In this document: in pieces, positions 31,946 through 40,854 of the stretch
How the letters are laid out: each line of letters begins with the position of its first letter
Position numbering within the stretch: the stretch's first letter is position 1
Source of the DNA: CAYZXU01 sp964482535
GTDB lineage: Bacteria; Desulfobacterota; Desulfobacteria; Desulfobacterales; BuS5
Length of the DNA stretch: 48,702 nt
Assembly (NCBI GenBank): GCA_964482535.1
Contig: CAYZXU010000003.1
Location: 1-48,702 of the forward strand
Direction of reading: 5' to 3'
Position numbers and translations under genes: made by a program
The notes under the pieces: model-generated
What the model saw: the letters and a program-made list of their open reading frames with translations, nothing else
Database searches by the model: none
Told to the model about the DNA's origin: nothing

Positions 31946-34900
31946 ATGAAAAAAATATACACAGCACTCTGTTTTCTGGTTTTCTGGTTTCATCTTCTAA
32001 CCGCTCTTAACACACGAGCAAATGATGTTACCATGAAAATCGGGGTCCTGGCAAAAAGGGGGCATGAGCAATGCCTTATGATGTGGACGCCCACAGCAGA
32101 GTATCTGTCGGAAAGAATTTCCGGCAGGCAGTTTATAATAATACCACTTGATTATAACCAGATCATAGATTCCGTTAAAAATAAAGAGGTTGACTTTATT
32201 TTGACAAATTCATCCTCTTATGTGGAGCTTGAATTCCTGTGTGGGGCTAACAGGATTGCCACATTAAAGAATGAGTGCCTTGGCGGTGTATGCAAAACAT
32301 ACAGTGGAGTTATTTTTTGTAAAGCAGACAAAACCGAAATGCAAAGCTTAAGGGAGCTTAAGGGTAAAAAATTTATGGGTGTTTCCAGCTTCTCTTTTGG
32401 AGGCTGGCTTATGGCATGGCGGGAAATGAAAGCAGAAGGTATTGATCCTTTTACTGATTTTAAGGAGCTTAAATTCGGCGGCACACAGGATGCGGTTGTT
32501 TATGCTGTTCGGGACGGCATAGTTGATGCCGGCACAGTAAGGAGTGATACCCTTGAGAGGATGGACTCAGAAGGAAAGATTAATATAGAAAATTTTTATG
32601 TGTTTAACTCCCATATCAGAGAAGATTCAGAGCTGCCCTTTCTTCGTTCAACACGCGAATATCCTGAATGGCCCTTTGCAAAGGTTAAACATGTTCCCTG
32701 TGAACTTGCTGAAAAGGTTGCAGCCGCTCTCGTTGAAATGCCGTCTGAGTCTGCTGCTGCATCTGCTGGAAAATGTTATGGCTGGACAATTCCTCAGAAC
32801 TATCAGAGCGTGCGTGAATGTTTAAAAGAGCTGCGCGTTGGTCCGTATAAGGATTATGGCAAGGTAACTGTTAGAAAGACTCTGCAGACTTATGGTTACT
32901 GGATAGCATCTGCAATAATTCTGCTGCTTATAATGGCTGTATCCATAATTAATATTTTTAATCTGAATCGAAGAATTAAGGCTTCTCATATTAAACTGGA
33001 ATCAGAGCTTGATGAACGGAAAAGGCTGGAAAAGCTACAAAGAGAAAGTGAGCTTAAATTTAAAGCCCTTTATAACCATACATTTCAGTTAATGGGTTTG
33101 ATATCGCCTGACGGTATAATGCTGAGCGCCAACAAACCGGCAATGGCAGCAGGAGGAGTTAAAGAGTCTGATGTTTTTGGAAAATTATACTGGGAGACGC
33201 GCTGGTTTTCACATTCTGATGAGGTGAAAAAAAAGGTGCATGACAGCGTAAAAAAGGCAGCATCAGGAGAGTTTGTGCGCTTCGAGACTAAAATATTACG
33301 CACGGACAAAACATTACAGGATATGGACTATTCTATCAAGCCGGTTGAAGATGACTCAGGAAATGTTTTTGTGCTGCTCACAGAGGGCCGTGATATAAGC
33401 AACCGAAAAAGAATGGAAGCAGAATTAATAGAAGCAAAGGAGAAAGCTGAGGCGGGAACCAATGCAAAAGATGAATTTCTCGCCAACATGAGCCATGAAG
33501 TCCGCACCCCCATGAATGGAATTATTGCGGCATCCGAGCTTTTATTAAACGAAGATCTGTCTGACAAGGCTAAACATTATCTGCGCATCATAACTACTTC
33601 GGCGTATTCCCTTCTTGAAATCATCAACGATATTCTGGATGTATCAAAGATAGAAGCAGGAAAGTTTGATCTGGAAATACGTGATTTTAAACTTGAAGAT
33701 GTCCTGGACAAGCTCGTAAATATGTTTTTCCCAAGGACATCGAAAAAACTTATTGAATTACTTGTGGATATTGATCCTGCAACTCCCAGAGAGATTAGAG
33801 GCGATGAGCTGCGTCTGTATCAAATTCTTATTAATCTGGTAAGCAATGCCGTTAAATTTACAGAAAAAGGCGGTATAATTCTTGTGGGCGCAAAAGAGCT
33901 TGAAGATGAATCAATAGAATCAGGTCAGGTAAAACTCCAGTTTTTTGTTAAAGACACAGGCATAGGAATTGCGCCTGAAAATATTGAAAAAATTTTTGAG
34001 CCTTTTAGTCAGGCTGATGCATCAACAACACGAAATTATGGCGGAACAGGCCTGGGGCTTTACATTTGCAAACAGCTTGTGGAGATGCTGGGGGGTGAAA
34101 TTTGGGTGGAAAGCGAAGTAGGGAAAGGGAGTACTTTTAATTTTACAGCTATTTTTCAAAAGTCGCCGGGAAAAACAAAGCGGAAATTTATACCTCCCCA
34201 TGAGCTTCAGGGTTTGAATGTTTTAGTGGTTGATGATTGTAAAGACAGCCGAAGTATAATGAAAAAAATGCTTGAGTCATTTGGCTTTAAAGTAGAAACC
34301 ATATCTTCGGCTGAAGCTTCTTTGCAAAGATTAAAAGAAGACGAAACCAGAGAAAACCCCATAGAACTTGTTATGATGGACTGGCTTATGCCTGAGTTGG
34401 ACGGCATAGAAGCCTCCAGTATCATAAGGGATGATTTAAAGCTGAATGTTCCCATAATTATGATGACGGCTTTTGGGAGTGAAACCCAGATAGTCTATGC
34501 TGAAAAAGTGGGTATAAACGGGTTTTTAACCAAGCCGATATGTCAGTCGACCCTTTTTGATGCAATCATGGATGCCTTTGGGAAAAAAAGGGCTAAAAGT
34601 TTGAAGATGAAAAAGCATATTACAACCAAGGCTTCTATTCACAAGAAGCGCCTCAAAGGGTTCAGGGTGCTTGTGGTTGAAGATAATATTACCAATCAGG
34701 AGATTGCTCTGGCAATTCTGGAAGGAGCCGGGCTTGTTGTAAAGATAGCCAATAACGGCAAAGAGGCTGTGGCTGCTGTGCATGAATCTCAATTTGACGC
34801 GCTGCTTATGGATATACAGATGCCTGTTATGGATGGATATGAAGCCACGAGGCAGATAAGAAAGGATGCCAAATTAAAAGATATTCCAATAATTGCCATG

Positions 34901-35686
34901 ACAGCCCATGCCATGAAGGGAGATGAAGAAAAATGTCTGAAAGCCGGCATGAACGGCTACATTTCCAAACCCGTCAGTCAGGACATGTTGTTCAGTGCCT
35001 TGTGGAAAGAGCTTAAAAACAGAAAAAAACCTGATTTAAGCGGAACAAAAACAAAAGTATTAGACAGAGGATCTGATAAAAATATTTTAGAAACAGGGCA
35101 GGGGATACTTCCACCAGACCTTCCAGGAATCAACATCAAAAAGGCACTTAACGAACTTCAATTGGAGGTCGTTGTTTTTAAACGTATTCTTGCTGGATTT
35201 TTAAAAAATAATCATGACACAATGGAAAAAATAAAAGATGCGTTCAATGGAAAGGAACACGACAGGCTTTTGCGCCTGGCGCATAATATTAAAGGAAGCT
35301 CCGCCAATATAGGAGCCATGGAGCTGTCTGCAGCAGCTAAGGCGTTAGAAGATGAAGGCAGGGAAGAAAAACCGGAAGAAATTATATCTGAATTAATAGA
35401 CAACCTTGAAGCAGCTTTAAATCAGGTTCTGGAATCGCTGAAAATTCTTGGTGAAAAACCTGAAATTGTGTCCTTTAAAAAGACAGATGTGGATAACGCG
35501 AAGCTTAAGCCGATTTTAATAAAGCTTGGCAATGCCTTAAAATCTGCTGATCCTGAAAAGATAAATAAAGAGATAAAAGCTGTTAAAGATCAGCTTTATA
35601 CCCCAGATGTTATTGACCTTGAAACCCATATAAATAATTATGATTATGATGAGGCTTTGGAAATACTTGATAAAATAATTTTTTAA
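31946..35686 (+). CDS. BarA-like hybrid kinase with PhnD-type sensor
   Basis: This 1246-residue membrane kinase begins with a signal/TM segment and a periplasmic binding-protein domain of the PhnD (phosphonate/phosphate) type at about 30-290 (MKIGVLAKRGHEQCL, VDFILTNSSSYVEL, FMGVSSFSFGGWLM, DAVVYAVRDGIVDAGTV). The domain order after a TM at about 315-338 is: PAS, coiled coil, HisKA (NMSHEVRTPMN, His517), HATPase (DTGIGI, GTGLGLYI), two receivers (VMMDWLMPELDG and ALLMDIQMPVMDG), and Hpt (LRLAHNIKGSSANIGA). It can therefore run a His-Asp-His relay alone. The next gene, an HD-GYP regulator, starts 22 bp downstream, so output into c-di-GMP is likely. The ligand may be a phosphonate or another small oxyanion. 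Confidence 0.92.
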   Translation: MKKIYTALCFLVFWFHLLTALNTRANDVTMKIGVLAKRGHEQCLMMWTPTAEYLSERISGRQFIIIPLDYNQIIDSVKNKEVDFILTNSSSYVELEFLCGANRIATLKNECLGGVCKTYSGVIFCKADKTEMQSLRELKGKKFMGVSSFSFGGWLMAWREMKAEGIDPFTDFKELKFGGTQDAVVYAVRDGIVDAGTVRSDTLERMDSEGKINIENFYVFNSHIREDSELPFLRSTREYPEWPFAKVKHVPCELAEKVAAALVEMPSESAAASAGKCYGWTIPQNYQSVRECLKELRVGPYKDYGKVTVRKTLQTYGYWIASAIILLLIMAVSIINIFNLNRRIKASHIKLESELDERKRLEKLQRESELKFKALYNHTFQLMGLISPDGIMLSANKPAMAAGGVKESDVFGKLYWETRWFSHSDEVKKKVHDSVKKAASGEFVRFETKILRTDKTLQDMDYSIKPVEDDSGNVFVLLTEGRDISNRKRMEAELIEAKEKAEAGTNAKDEFLANMSHEVRTPMNGIIAASELLLNEDLSDKAKHYLRIITTSAYSLLEIINDILDVSKIEAGKFDLEIRDFKLEDVLDKLVNMFFPRTSKKLIELLVDIDPATPREIRGDELRLYQILINLVSNAVKFTEKGGIILVGAKELEDESIESGQVKLQFFVKDTGIGIAPENIEKIFEPFSQADASTTRNYGGTGLGLYICKQLVEMLGGEIWVESEVGKGSTFNFTAIFQKSPGKTKRKFIPPHELQGLNVLVVDDCKDSRSIMKKMLESFGFKVETISSAEASLQRLKEDETRENPIELVMMDWLMPELDGIEASSIIRDDLKLNVPIIMMTAFGSETQIVYAEKVGINGFLTKPICQSTLFDAIMDAFGKKRAKSLKMKKHITTKASIHKKRLKGFRVLVVEDNITNQEIALAILEGAGLVVKIANNGKEAVAAVHESQFDALLMDIQMPVMDGYEATRQIRKDAKLKDIPIIAMTAHAMKGDEEKCLKAGMNGYISKPVSQDMLFSALWKELKNRKKPDLSGTKTKVLDRGSDKNILETGQGILPPDLPGINIKKALNELQLEVVVFKRILAGFLKNNHDTMEKIKDAFNGKEHDRLLRLAHNIKGSSANIGAMELSAAAKALEDEGREEKPEEIISELIDNLEAALNQVLESLKILGEKPEIVSFKKTDVDNAKLKPILIKLGNALKSADPEKINKEIKAVKDQLYTPDVIDLETHINNYDYDEALEILDKIIF

Positions 35687-35708
35687 AAGACTTGCAAGGC
35701 GATCGCTC

Positions 35709-36731
35709 ATGGAAACAAAAAAATCTCTAATTTTGATTGTTGATGATAATTCAACAAATATAGATCTGCTGGTAGGCAGTTTAAAGGGCGACTACAGGCT
35801 CGGCATAGCAAAAAATGGCTTTAAGGCTATCGATTATGCACTAAAATATCTCCCCGATCTGATTCTTTTGGATGTAATGATGCCTGAGATGAACGGGTAT
35901 GAGGTATGTAAACGCTTAAAGGATGATTCCAGCACAAAAAATATTCCGATTATTTTTATCACAGCTCTAACAGAAACAGCCCATAAAACCAAAGGATTTG
36001 AAGTTGGCGGCGTGGATTATATTACAAAACCCTTTCATTCAGATGAAGTAAAAGCAAGAGTAAAAACACATATTTCTCTTAAAAAGATGAGAGAAACATT
36101 AAAAAATCAGAATGTGGTTTTGGAAGAAATGGTAAAGGAAAAAACAGCCGAGATTCAACAGATGCTTTCAGCTACTATTCAAACCATGGCTATAATGGTT
36201 GATGTCAGAGATCCATATACCGCAGGCCATCAGCGCCGCGTGGCTCAACTTTCATGCGCAATAGCTGAAAAGCTTTTTCTTTCAGAAGATATTATACATA
36301 CAATTAAGATTGCAGGTATTCTTCACGATATAGGGAAAATACGTATACCTACATCCATAATTAACAGACCTGGGGAACTGCTTGATGTTGAATTTAAAAT
36401 GATCAAAATTCATCCAAAAGTCGGCTATGATATTTTGAAAAATATCCCCTCTCCCTGGCCCTTTGCAAAAGCAGTGCTGCAGCATCACGAAAAATTAGAC
36501 GGTTCAGGTTATCCGGCCGGATTAAAAGATAATGAAATTATGCTGGAAGCAAAGATACTGACCGTTGCGGACGTGGCTGAGGCAACCAGTTCCTACAGAC
36601 CTTACAGACCAGCGTTTGATATAGACTATGCTCTTGAAGAACTTTTGAAAAGTAAAGATAAATTATATTACGGAAAAGCAGTTGATGCCTGCATAGAGCT
36701 TTTTAAAAAGGATAATTTCAAGTTTGACTAA
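35709..36731 (+). CDS. Response regulator with HD-GYP c-di-GMP phosphodiesterase domain
   Basis: The 340-residue product has a receiver (Asp55 in DLILLDVMMPEMNG), a coiled linker and an HD-GYP hydrolase. The metal-binding HD pair is in GILHDIGKIRIP, and the GYP motif reads HHEKLDGSGYP. A preceding region (VDVRDPYTAGHQRRVAQLS) also matches the family. Such enzymes degrade c-di-GMP to pGpG or GMP. It lies 22 bp after the hybrid kinase and 48 bp before a diguanylate cyclase gene, so the operon carries both synthesis and breakdown. No membrane segment is visible. Confidence 0.94.
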   Translation: METKKSLILIVDDNSTNIDLLVGSLKGDYRLGIAKNGFKAIDYALKYLPDLILLDVMMPEMNGYEVCKRLKDDSSTKNIPIIFITALTETAHKTKGFEVGGVDYITKPFHSDEVKARVKTHISLKKMRETLKNQNVVLEEMVKEKTAEIQQMLSATIQTMAIMVDVRDPYTAGHQRRVAQLSCAIAEKLFLSEDIIHTIKIAGILHDIGKIRIPTSIINRPGELLDVEFKMIKIHPKVGYDILKNIPSPWPFAKAVLQHHEKLDGSGYPAGLKDNEIMLEAKILTVADVAEATSSYRPYRPAFDIDYALEELLKSKDKLYYGKAVDACIELFKKDNFKFD

Positions 36732-36779
36732 AATTGTTTTTACATGTTTATTTTTGTAAAATAAAAAACAGAGGCATTT

Positions 36780-37760
36780 ATGTGTAAAAAACCAACATAT
36801 GAGGAACTTGAACAAAGGATAAAAAAATTAAAAGAGGGGGCTTTATGTGAAAACAGAATTAAGGAAGAGCTGAAAGAAAACAGGGAGAAATACCGCTCAA
36901 TTCTTGAAAATATCGAAGAGGGATACTTTGAAACCGATATAAAAGGTAATATAATCTTTTTTAATAATGCGTTGTGCAGTGTCCTGGGATATCCTTCTGA
37001 GGGAATAATGGGACTAAACAACAGGCTTTATTATGGCCCTGAAGCGGCTAAAAAAATGTATAAAATTTTTAACCGGGTTTTTAAAACAGGGAAAACTTTA
37101 AGAATAGCCGACTATGAAATTATCAAAAAAGACGGGAAGAAAATGATTCTCGATTTTGTCGTTTGCATGATAAAGGATCATGAGGGGAAACCTGCCGGGT
37201 TTTGTGGTATTGTAAAGGATATCATTGCCCGCAAACAATATGAAGAAGAACTCGCTTATCTCGCTTACCATGACCCGCTCACAGACCTGTTTAACAGAAA
37301 AGCGCTTTTCGAGCATATGGAAGAATCTTTGATTTATGCAAAACGTTATAATGGTAAAAGGGTGATTTTATACCTTGACCTGGATAAGTTTAAACAGGTT
37401 AATGATACCTGGGGCCATGAAACAGGGGATAAGCTTTTAAAAATGGTCTCCAACAGGTTGAGAGATACATTAAGAAAGACTGATTACATCAGCAGAATTG
37501 GCGGTGATGAATTTATTATACTCCTTACCAACCCAACAGATATTTATCCTGACATGGTTGCAGAAAAAATTCTTGAAGACCTGTCAAGACCTTATAATAT
37601 CGAAAAATATAGAATTGATTTTATAACTCCAAGCATAGGTATCAGCGTTTTTCCAAAGGATGGTGAAGATGTTAAAACTCTTATTAATTGTGCTGATCAA
37701 GCCATGTACAAGGCTAAAGAAAAAAGAAATTACTATACGCATTACTCTGATGATATTTAG
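36780..37760 (+). CDS. PAS-GGDEF diguanylate cyclase
   Basis: The 326-residue cytoplasmic product has a coiled N-terminus, a PAS domain (YRSILENIEEGYFETDIKGNI) and a full GGDEF domain: HDPLTDLFNRKALFEHM, YLDLDKFKQVNDTWGH, then RIGGDEFIILL, the intact active site. RKTD lies five residues before GGDEF, which forms an I-site, so product feedback inhibition is likely. It is the last gene of the sensor kinase, HD-GYP, cyclase run and ends just before a terminator. It can start at ATG 36780 (AAAACAGAGGC upstream). Together with the HD-GYP gene it should set the local c-di-GMP level. Confidence 0.95.
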   Translation: MCKKPTYEELEQRIKKLKEGALCENRIKEELKENREKYRSILENIEEGYFETDIKGNIIFFNNALCSVLGYPSEGIMGLNNRLYYGPEAAKKMYKIFNRVFKTGKTLRIADYEIIKKDGKKMILDFVVCMIKDHEGKPAGFCGIVKDIIARKQYEEELAYLAYHDPLTDLFNRKALFEHMEESLIYAKRYNGKRVILYLDLDKFKQVNDTWGHETGDKLLKMVSNRLRDTLRKTDYISRIGGDEFIILLTNPTDIYPDMVAEKILEDLSRPYNIEKYRIDFITPSIGISVFPKDGEDVKTLINCADQAMYKAKEKRNYYTHYSDDI

Positions 37761-37780
37761 CAGGCTGCCTGTTTTTTCAT

Positions 37781-37818
37781 AAAAACCCCGACCCATAAGA
37801 ACGGGGTTTTTATTTTTT
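37781..37818 (+). terminator. Rho-independent terminator after the cyclase
   Basis: AAAAACCCCG and CGGGGTTTTT pair around an 11-nt loop and run into TATTTTTT. It ends the mtnA-to-cyclase plus-strand region and also lies just past the stop of the minus-strand DUF5320-like gene. Confidence 0.9.
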
Positions 37819-37838
37819 GCGTGGAGTTCTGCTTTTCA

Positions 37839-38147
37839 TCAACCGGTTTTTCCCATTTCAGATATTCGCCTGTTTATTTCATCAAGTGCATTTTTCAGAT
37901 AATCCGCTTCATTTTTCAGTGAATCTAAAGAGTCCCCCCTGTTTGTAATATTATTCTGTTCATATACGGGCTGGTTCCATGCAGAAACCTGGCGTCGACC
38001 AAAACCCATGCCTCCACGGCGGAACCCCATACCTCTGCCATAATTATATCCTGCCCCCGGGGCATTATATCCCGGCCTGCAATATCCCATTGCTCTGCCG
38101 GTCATCGACCCGACTCCCATGGGACCGGTTCCATCAAATCCAGGCAT
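37839..38147 (-). CDS. DUF5320-type Gly/Arg-rich small protein
   Basis: The 102-residue product begins MPGFDGTGPMGVGSMTGRAMGYC, the opening of DUF5320 proteins. A Gly/Tyr/Arg-rich stretch (NYGRGMGFRRGGMGFGRR) and an acidic coiled tail (SLKNEADYLKNALDEINRRI) follow. The start at ATG 38147 has AGGAGG 8 bp before it; the GTG at 38156 is too near. Family members often accompany DUF134 regulators and NifX/Mrp-like proteins. Here only the DUF134 gene is present. Confidence 0.82.
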   Translation of the reverse strand: MPGFDGTGPMGVGSMTGRAMGYCRPGYNAPGAGYNYGRGMGFRRGGMGFGRRQVSAWNQPVYEQNNITNRGDSLDSLKNEADYLKNALDEINRRISEMGKTG

Positions 38148-38189
38148 AATAAACACCTCCTCTATTATTTTAAAAATTTTTAAGGTTAA

Positions 38190-38390
38190 CTATCTTCTTC
38201 CGCGTCCCTGGCCTGTGCCGCGCCCTTGGCCTGTGCCTCTTCCCTGACCTGTTCCGCGTCCCTGGCCTGTTCCGCGTCCCTGGCCTGTACCTTGCCTGCC
38301 TGTATTTTTGTCAGGCACGCTGCAGTTACCTTTGCCTCTTCCTGTCTTTGGACCCTGTCCTTCAGGTCCTGTTCCGTCACCTCTTGGCAT
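38190..38390 (-). CDS. Small protein with five GTGQGR repeats
   Basis: The 66-residue product opens with the same pattern as its neighbour (MPRGDGTGPEGQGPKTGRG), then has five GTGQGR copies and a basic end (GRGRR). The ATG at 38390 has AAGGAGG upstream. It lies between the DUF5320-like and DUF134 genes on one strand, so it may be a paralogue of the former shortened into a repeat protein. Function is unknown. The repeat array could vary in copy number between strains. Confidence 0.72.
   Translation of the reverse strand: MPRGDGTGPEGQGPKTGRGKGNCSVPDKNTGRQGTGQGRGTGQGRGTGQGRGTGQGRGTGQGRGRR
38201..38290 (-). repeat. Five tandem 18-bp units encoding GTGQGR
   Basis: Units match CGCGTCCCTGGCCTGTTC in the plus-strand sense, with a few base changes, at 38201-38218, 38219-38236, 38237-38254, 38255-38272 and 38273-38290. 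The frame is kept, so gain or loss of copies would not disturb the reading frame. Confidence 0.9.
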
Positions 38391-38419
38391 ATTAAATCAC
38401 CTCCTTTTTATATATTGAT

Positions 38420-38758
38420 TTATCTTCCACGACCATGTCCTCGACCTCTTCCACGCCTGTGTCTCTGTTTACCTCTCATTTCATATACCCCGCCCTCAAT
38501 TCTCAAAATTTTAGCCGTAACCAGCGCTTGAGAAACTATATTGCGCGCTTCTCCAAGAATTCTGCCATAGGTCTGACGGGATACCTCCATAATGCCTGCT
38601 GCCGTTTCCTGATCAAGACCTTCAAAATCGCTTAGTCTTATGGCTTCAAGCCCTTCTATTGAAAGTGTAATTTCACCTGTTTGATACACCCCTTCCGGAA
38701 CAAATGAACTGATAGAAGGAAATCCTGAAACAAATCTTGTTTTTTTAGGTCTCGGCAT
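38420..38758 (-). CDS. DUF134 (UPF0251) helix-turn-helix protein
   Basis: This 112-residue DNA-binding-type protein starts MPRPKKTRFVSGFPSISSFVPEG and has the DUF134 core IEGLEAIRLSDFEGLDQETAAGIMEVSRQTYGRIL, a helix-turn-helix resembling sigma-factor region 4. It ends in RHRRGRGRGHGRGR, an Arg/Gly tail. The ATG at 38758 has GGAG 7 bp upstream; a longer frame to 38782 lacks a site. It heads the three-gene run and may regulate it. The family's targets are unknown to me. Confidence 0.85.
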   Translation of the reverse strand: MPRPKKTRFVSGFPSISSFVPEGVYQTGEITLSIEGLEAIRLSDFEGLDQETAAGIMEVSRQTYGRILGEARNIVSQALVTAKILRIEGGVYEMRGKQRHRRGRGRGHGRGR

Positions 38759-39113
38759 TATTAAACTCCATGATATGAGCATTTACCTATAAAATAATTC
38801 TTAATAAACAGGATGTCAAGGTTTATTTTAATCATATGACCAAAACTTTAATGGATCGGGCAGTGTTCTAAATTTGTTGCTGGATGGAAATTTAATGTGG
38901 AAAAAACTGGACAGATATAGCTGTTATAGTTATTCTATAATTGAAGATGCAGGTATGATATTATTGTTGTGTTATTGGTGAAATATCGTATTTTGAGTTT
39001 TGCAACATGGCCTTTTTTGTTCTACAACGGGACGATTGATAAAACGCTATTATACATAATTTTGTTAAAAAAATGTGCTATTAAATTTTAATCAAACTAT
39101 TAGAGGCGGTCAT
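38759..39113. other. 355-bp divergent intergenic region
   Basis: AT-rich DNA lies between the DUF134 gene and murA. It has no convincing promoter match, repeat or open frame. The murA ribosome site AGAGGCGG is at its right end. Confidence 0.5.
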
Positions 39114-40373
39114 ATGGACAAAATTATAGTTCAAGGGGGCAATTCCCTTAAGGGTGAAGTGAGTATAAGCGGAGCTAAAAATGCAGCTCTCCCCATACTG
39201 GTCTCATCACTTTTAACTGATGGGTGGAATACGTACAAAAATGTGCCTGATTTAAAAGACGTTCAGAGCATTAAAGAGCTTCTTGTTAATCTGGGCGCAA
39301 AAATTGAGACAAACGGAGATACTGTAAGGATAGATTCAAGCGGCCTTTTTAATCACGAAGCGCCATATGAACTTGTAAGAAAAATGCGCGCCTCAATACT
39401 GGTTTTAGGACCTCTTGTGGCACGGCTCAAAAAAGCAAGGGTTTCCCTGCCTGGAGGGTGCGCCATAGGAGCAAGGCCCATAAACCTGCATCTTAAGGGT
39501 CTCGCCAGACTGGGAGCATCAATTAAACTGGAGCACGGTTATGTTAACGCTGCTGCTGATCGTTTAAAAGGAAATGAAATATATTTTGATATGGTTTCGG
39601 TTACAGGCACCGAAAATATCATGATGGCGGCTGTTATGGCAAAAGGTACAACAGTGTTGAGGAATGCTGCACGGGAGCCTGAAATAACAGCCCTTGCAGA
39701 TGTTTTAAATAAAATGGGCGCTGATATTAAGGGCGCCGGAACTTCCACGCTGACCATTAACGGCGTCTCTTCCCTGAATCCTGTTACAGTTTCAATAATT
39801 CCGGACAGAATTGAAGCAGGAACTTTTATGATTGCATCGGCTTTGACACGCGGGGATGTTAAAATTTTAAATTGTAATCCCCTGCACCTTGGTTCATCCA
39901 TTCACATGACAAAACTCGCAGGAGCAAAAATAACCGGTGGAGAAAATTATATCCATGTTAAAGGCTCGGATACAATATCAAGTGTTGATGTAAAAACCAT
40001 GCCTTATCCAGGTTTTCCCACGGATATGCAGGCTCAGTTCATGGTGCTTATGAGTGTTGCAGGAGGGCTTTCGATTATATCCGAAACCATATTTGAAAAC
40101 CGTTTTATACATGTCAGCGAACTCAAACGAATGGGGGCTGATATAATAATATCCGGTAACAACACCGCAATTATAAAAGGGGTGGCCTCTTTGTCAGGAG
40201 CGCCTGTGATGGCCTCTGATTTAAGAGCCAGCGCCTCTTTGATTTTAGCAGGCCTTGTTGCAGAAGGCACAACCGAAATCAGCAGAGTCTATCATCTGGA
40301 TCGCGGATATGAAAATATAGAAGAAAAGTTTGCTCGCCTGGGAGCTGTTATATCAAGGGTTAAAGCAAAGTAA
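39114..40373 (+). CDS. murA: UDP-N-acetylglucosamine 1-carboxyvinyltransferase
   Basis: MurA transfers enolpyruvate from PEP to UDP-GlcNAc, the first committed step of peptidoglycan synthesis. The 419-residue product starts at ATG 39114 after AGAGGCGG, not at GTG 39075. Conserved segments are LKGEVSISGAKNAALPIL, the catalytic loop LPGGCAIGARPINLHL with the Cys that fosfomycin targets, DRIEAGTFMIASALTRGD, and YPGFPTDMQAQFMVLMSVA. It ends RGYENIEEKFARLGA. The gene stands alone and converges on ssb. Confidence 0.97.
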   Translation: MDKIIVQGGNSLKGEVSISGAKNAALPILVSSLLTDGWNTYKNVPDLKDVQSIKELLVNLGAKIETNGDTVRIDSSGLFNHEAPYELVRKMRASILVLGPLVARLKKARVSLPGGCAIGARPINLHLKGLARLGASIKLEHGYVNAAADRLKGNEIYFDMVSVTGTENIMMAAVMAKGTTVLRNAAREPEITALADVLNKMGADIKGAGTSTLTINGVSSLNPVTVSIIPDRIEAGTFMIASALTRGDVKILNCNPLHLGSSIHMTKLAGAKITGGENYIHVKGSDTISSVDVKTMPYPGFPTDMQAQFMVLMSVAGGLSIISETIFENRFIHVSELKRMGADIIISGNNTAIIKGVASLSGAPVMASDLRASASLILAGLVAEGTTEISRVYHLDRGYENIEEKFARLGAVISRVKAK

Positions 40374-40377
40374 AGCA

Positions 40378-40398
40378 GGGGCGTATTTGCAACGCCCC
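40378..40398. terminator. Hairpin between convergent murA and ssb
   Basis: GGGGCGT and ACGCCCC pair around a 7-nt loop. It lacks a long T run, so it could be a weak or shared terminator for both genes. Confidence 0.55.
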
Positions 40399-40404
40399 CT
40401 TAGC

Positions 40405-40833
40405 TTAAAACGGTATATCATCATCTTTGCCGGATTCAGCATCCGTAGGTATCTGTGGTTCAGGAACTCCAGGCTCTGAGGGTGTATCTGTTTCAATGGA
40501 TCCCTTTGGACCGAGCATCTTCATTTCAGATGCAATAATATCAGTGGAATACCTTGTTATACCGTCTTTTTCCCATGAACTTGTCTGCAGCCTTCCTTCA
40601 ATATATACCTGTTTGCCTTTAGAAAGATACTCTCCACATATTTCAGCAAGTCTTCCAAATGCAACTATGCGGTGCCACTCAGTTTTGTCCTTTCTATCAC
40701 CTGTTGTTTTATCTTTCCAGGTTTCAGTTGTGGCTATGCTGAATCTTGCCACAGCAAGACCTCCCTGTGTATAACTGACCTCAGGATCTCTGCCAAGATT
40801 GCCGATTAAAGTTGCTTTATTAAGACTGGCCAT
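40405..40833 (-). CDS. ssb: Single-stranded DNA-binding protein
   Basis: The 142-residue product has the OB-fold core (LNKATLIGNLGRDPEVSYTQGGLAVARFSIATTE, WHRIVAFGRLAEICGEYLSKGKQVYIEGRL) and the acidic DDDIPF tail that recruits repair and replication partners. It is the third gene of the run nth, DUF362-ferredoxin, ssb (minus). Its length is short of the E. coli protein, mainly through a smaller linker. Confidence 0.96.
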   Translation of the reverse strand: MASLNKATLIGNLGRDPEVSYTQGGLAVARFSIATTETWKDKTTGDRKDKTEWHRIVAFGRLAEICGEYLSKGKQVYIEGRLQTSSWEKDGITRYSTDIIASEMKMLGPKGSIETDTPSEPGVPEPQIPTDAESGKDDDIPF

Positions 40834-40854
40834 ATTGTACCTCCATATTATTTT

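Noticed and set aside
38226..38531. Plus-strand frame rich in Cys/Ser/Leu opposite the GTGQGR gene
   Set aside because: It is the antisense translation of the 18-bp repeats and has no ribosome site.
39075..39113. GTG-start extension of murA
   Set aside because: The 13 extra residues do not match MurA N-termini, while ATG 39114 follows AGAGGCGG.
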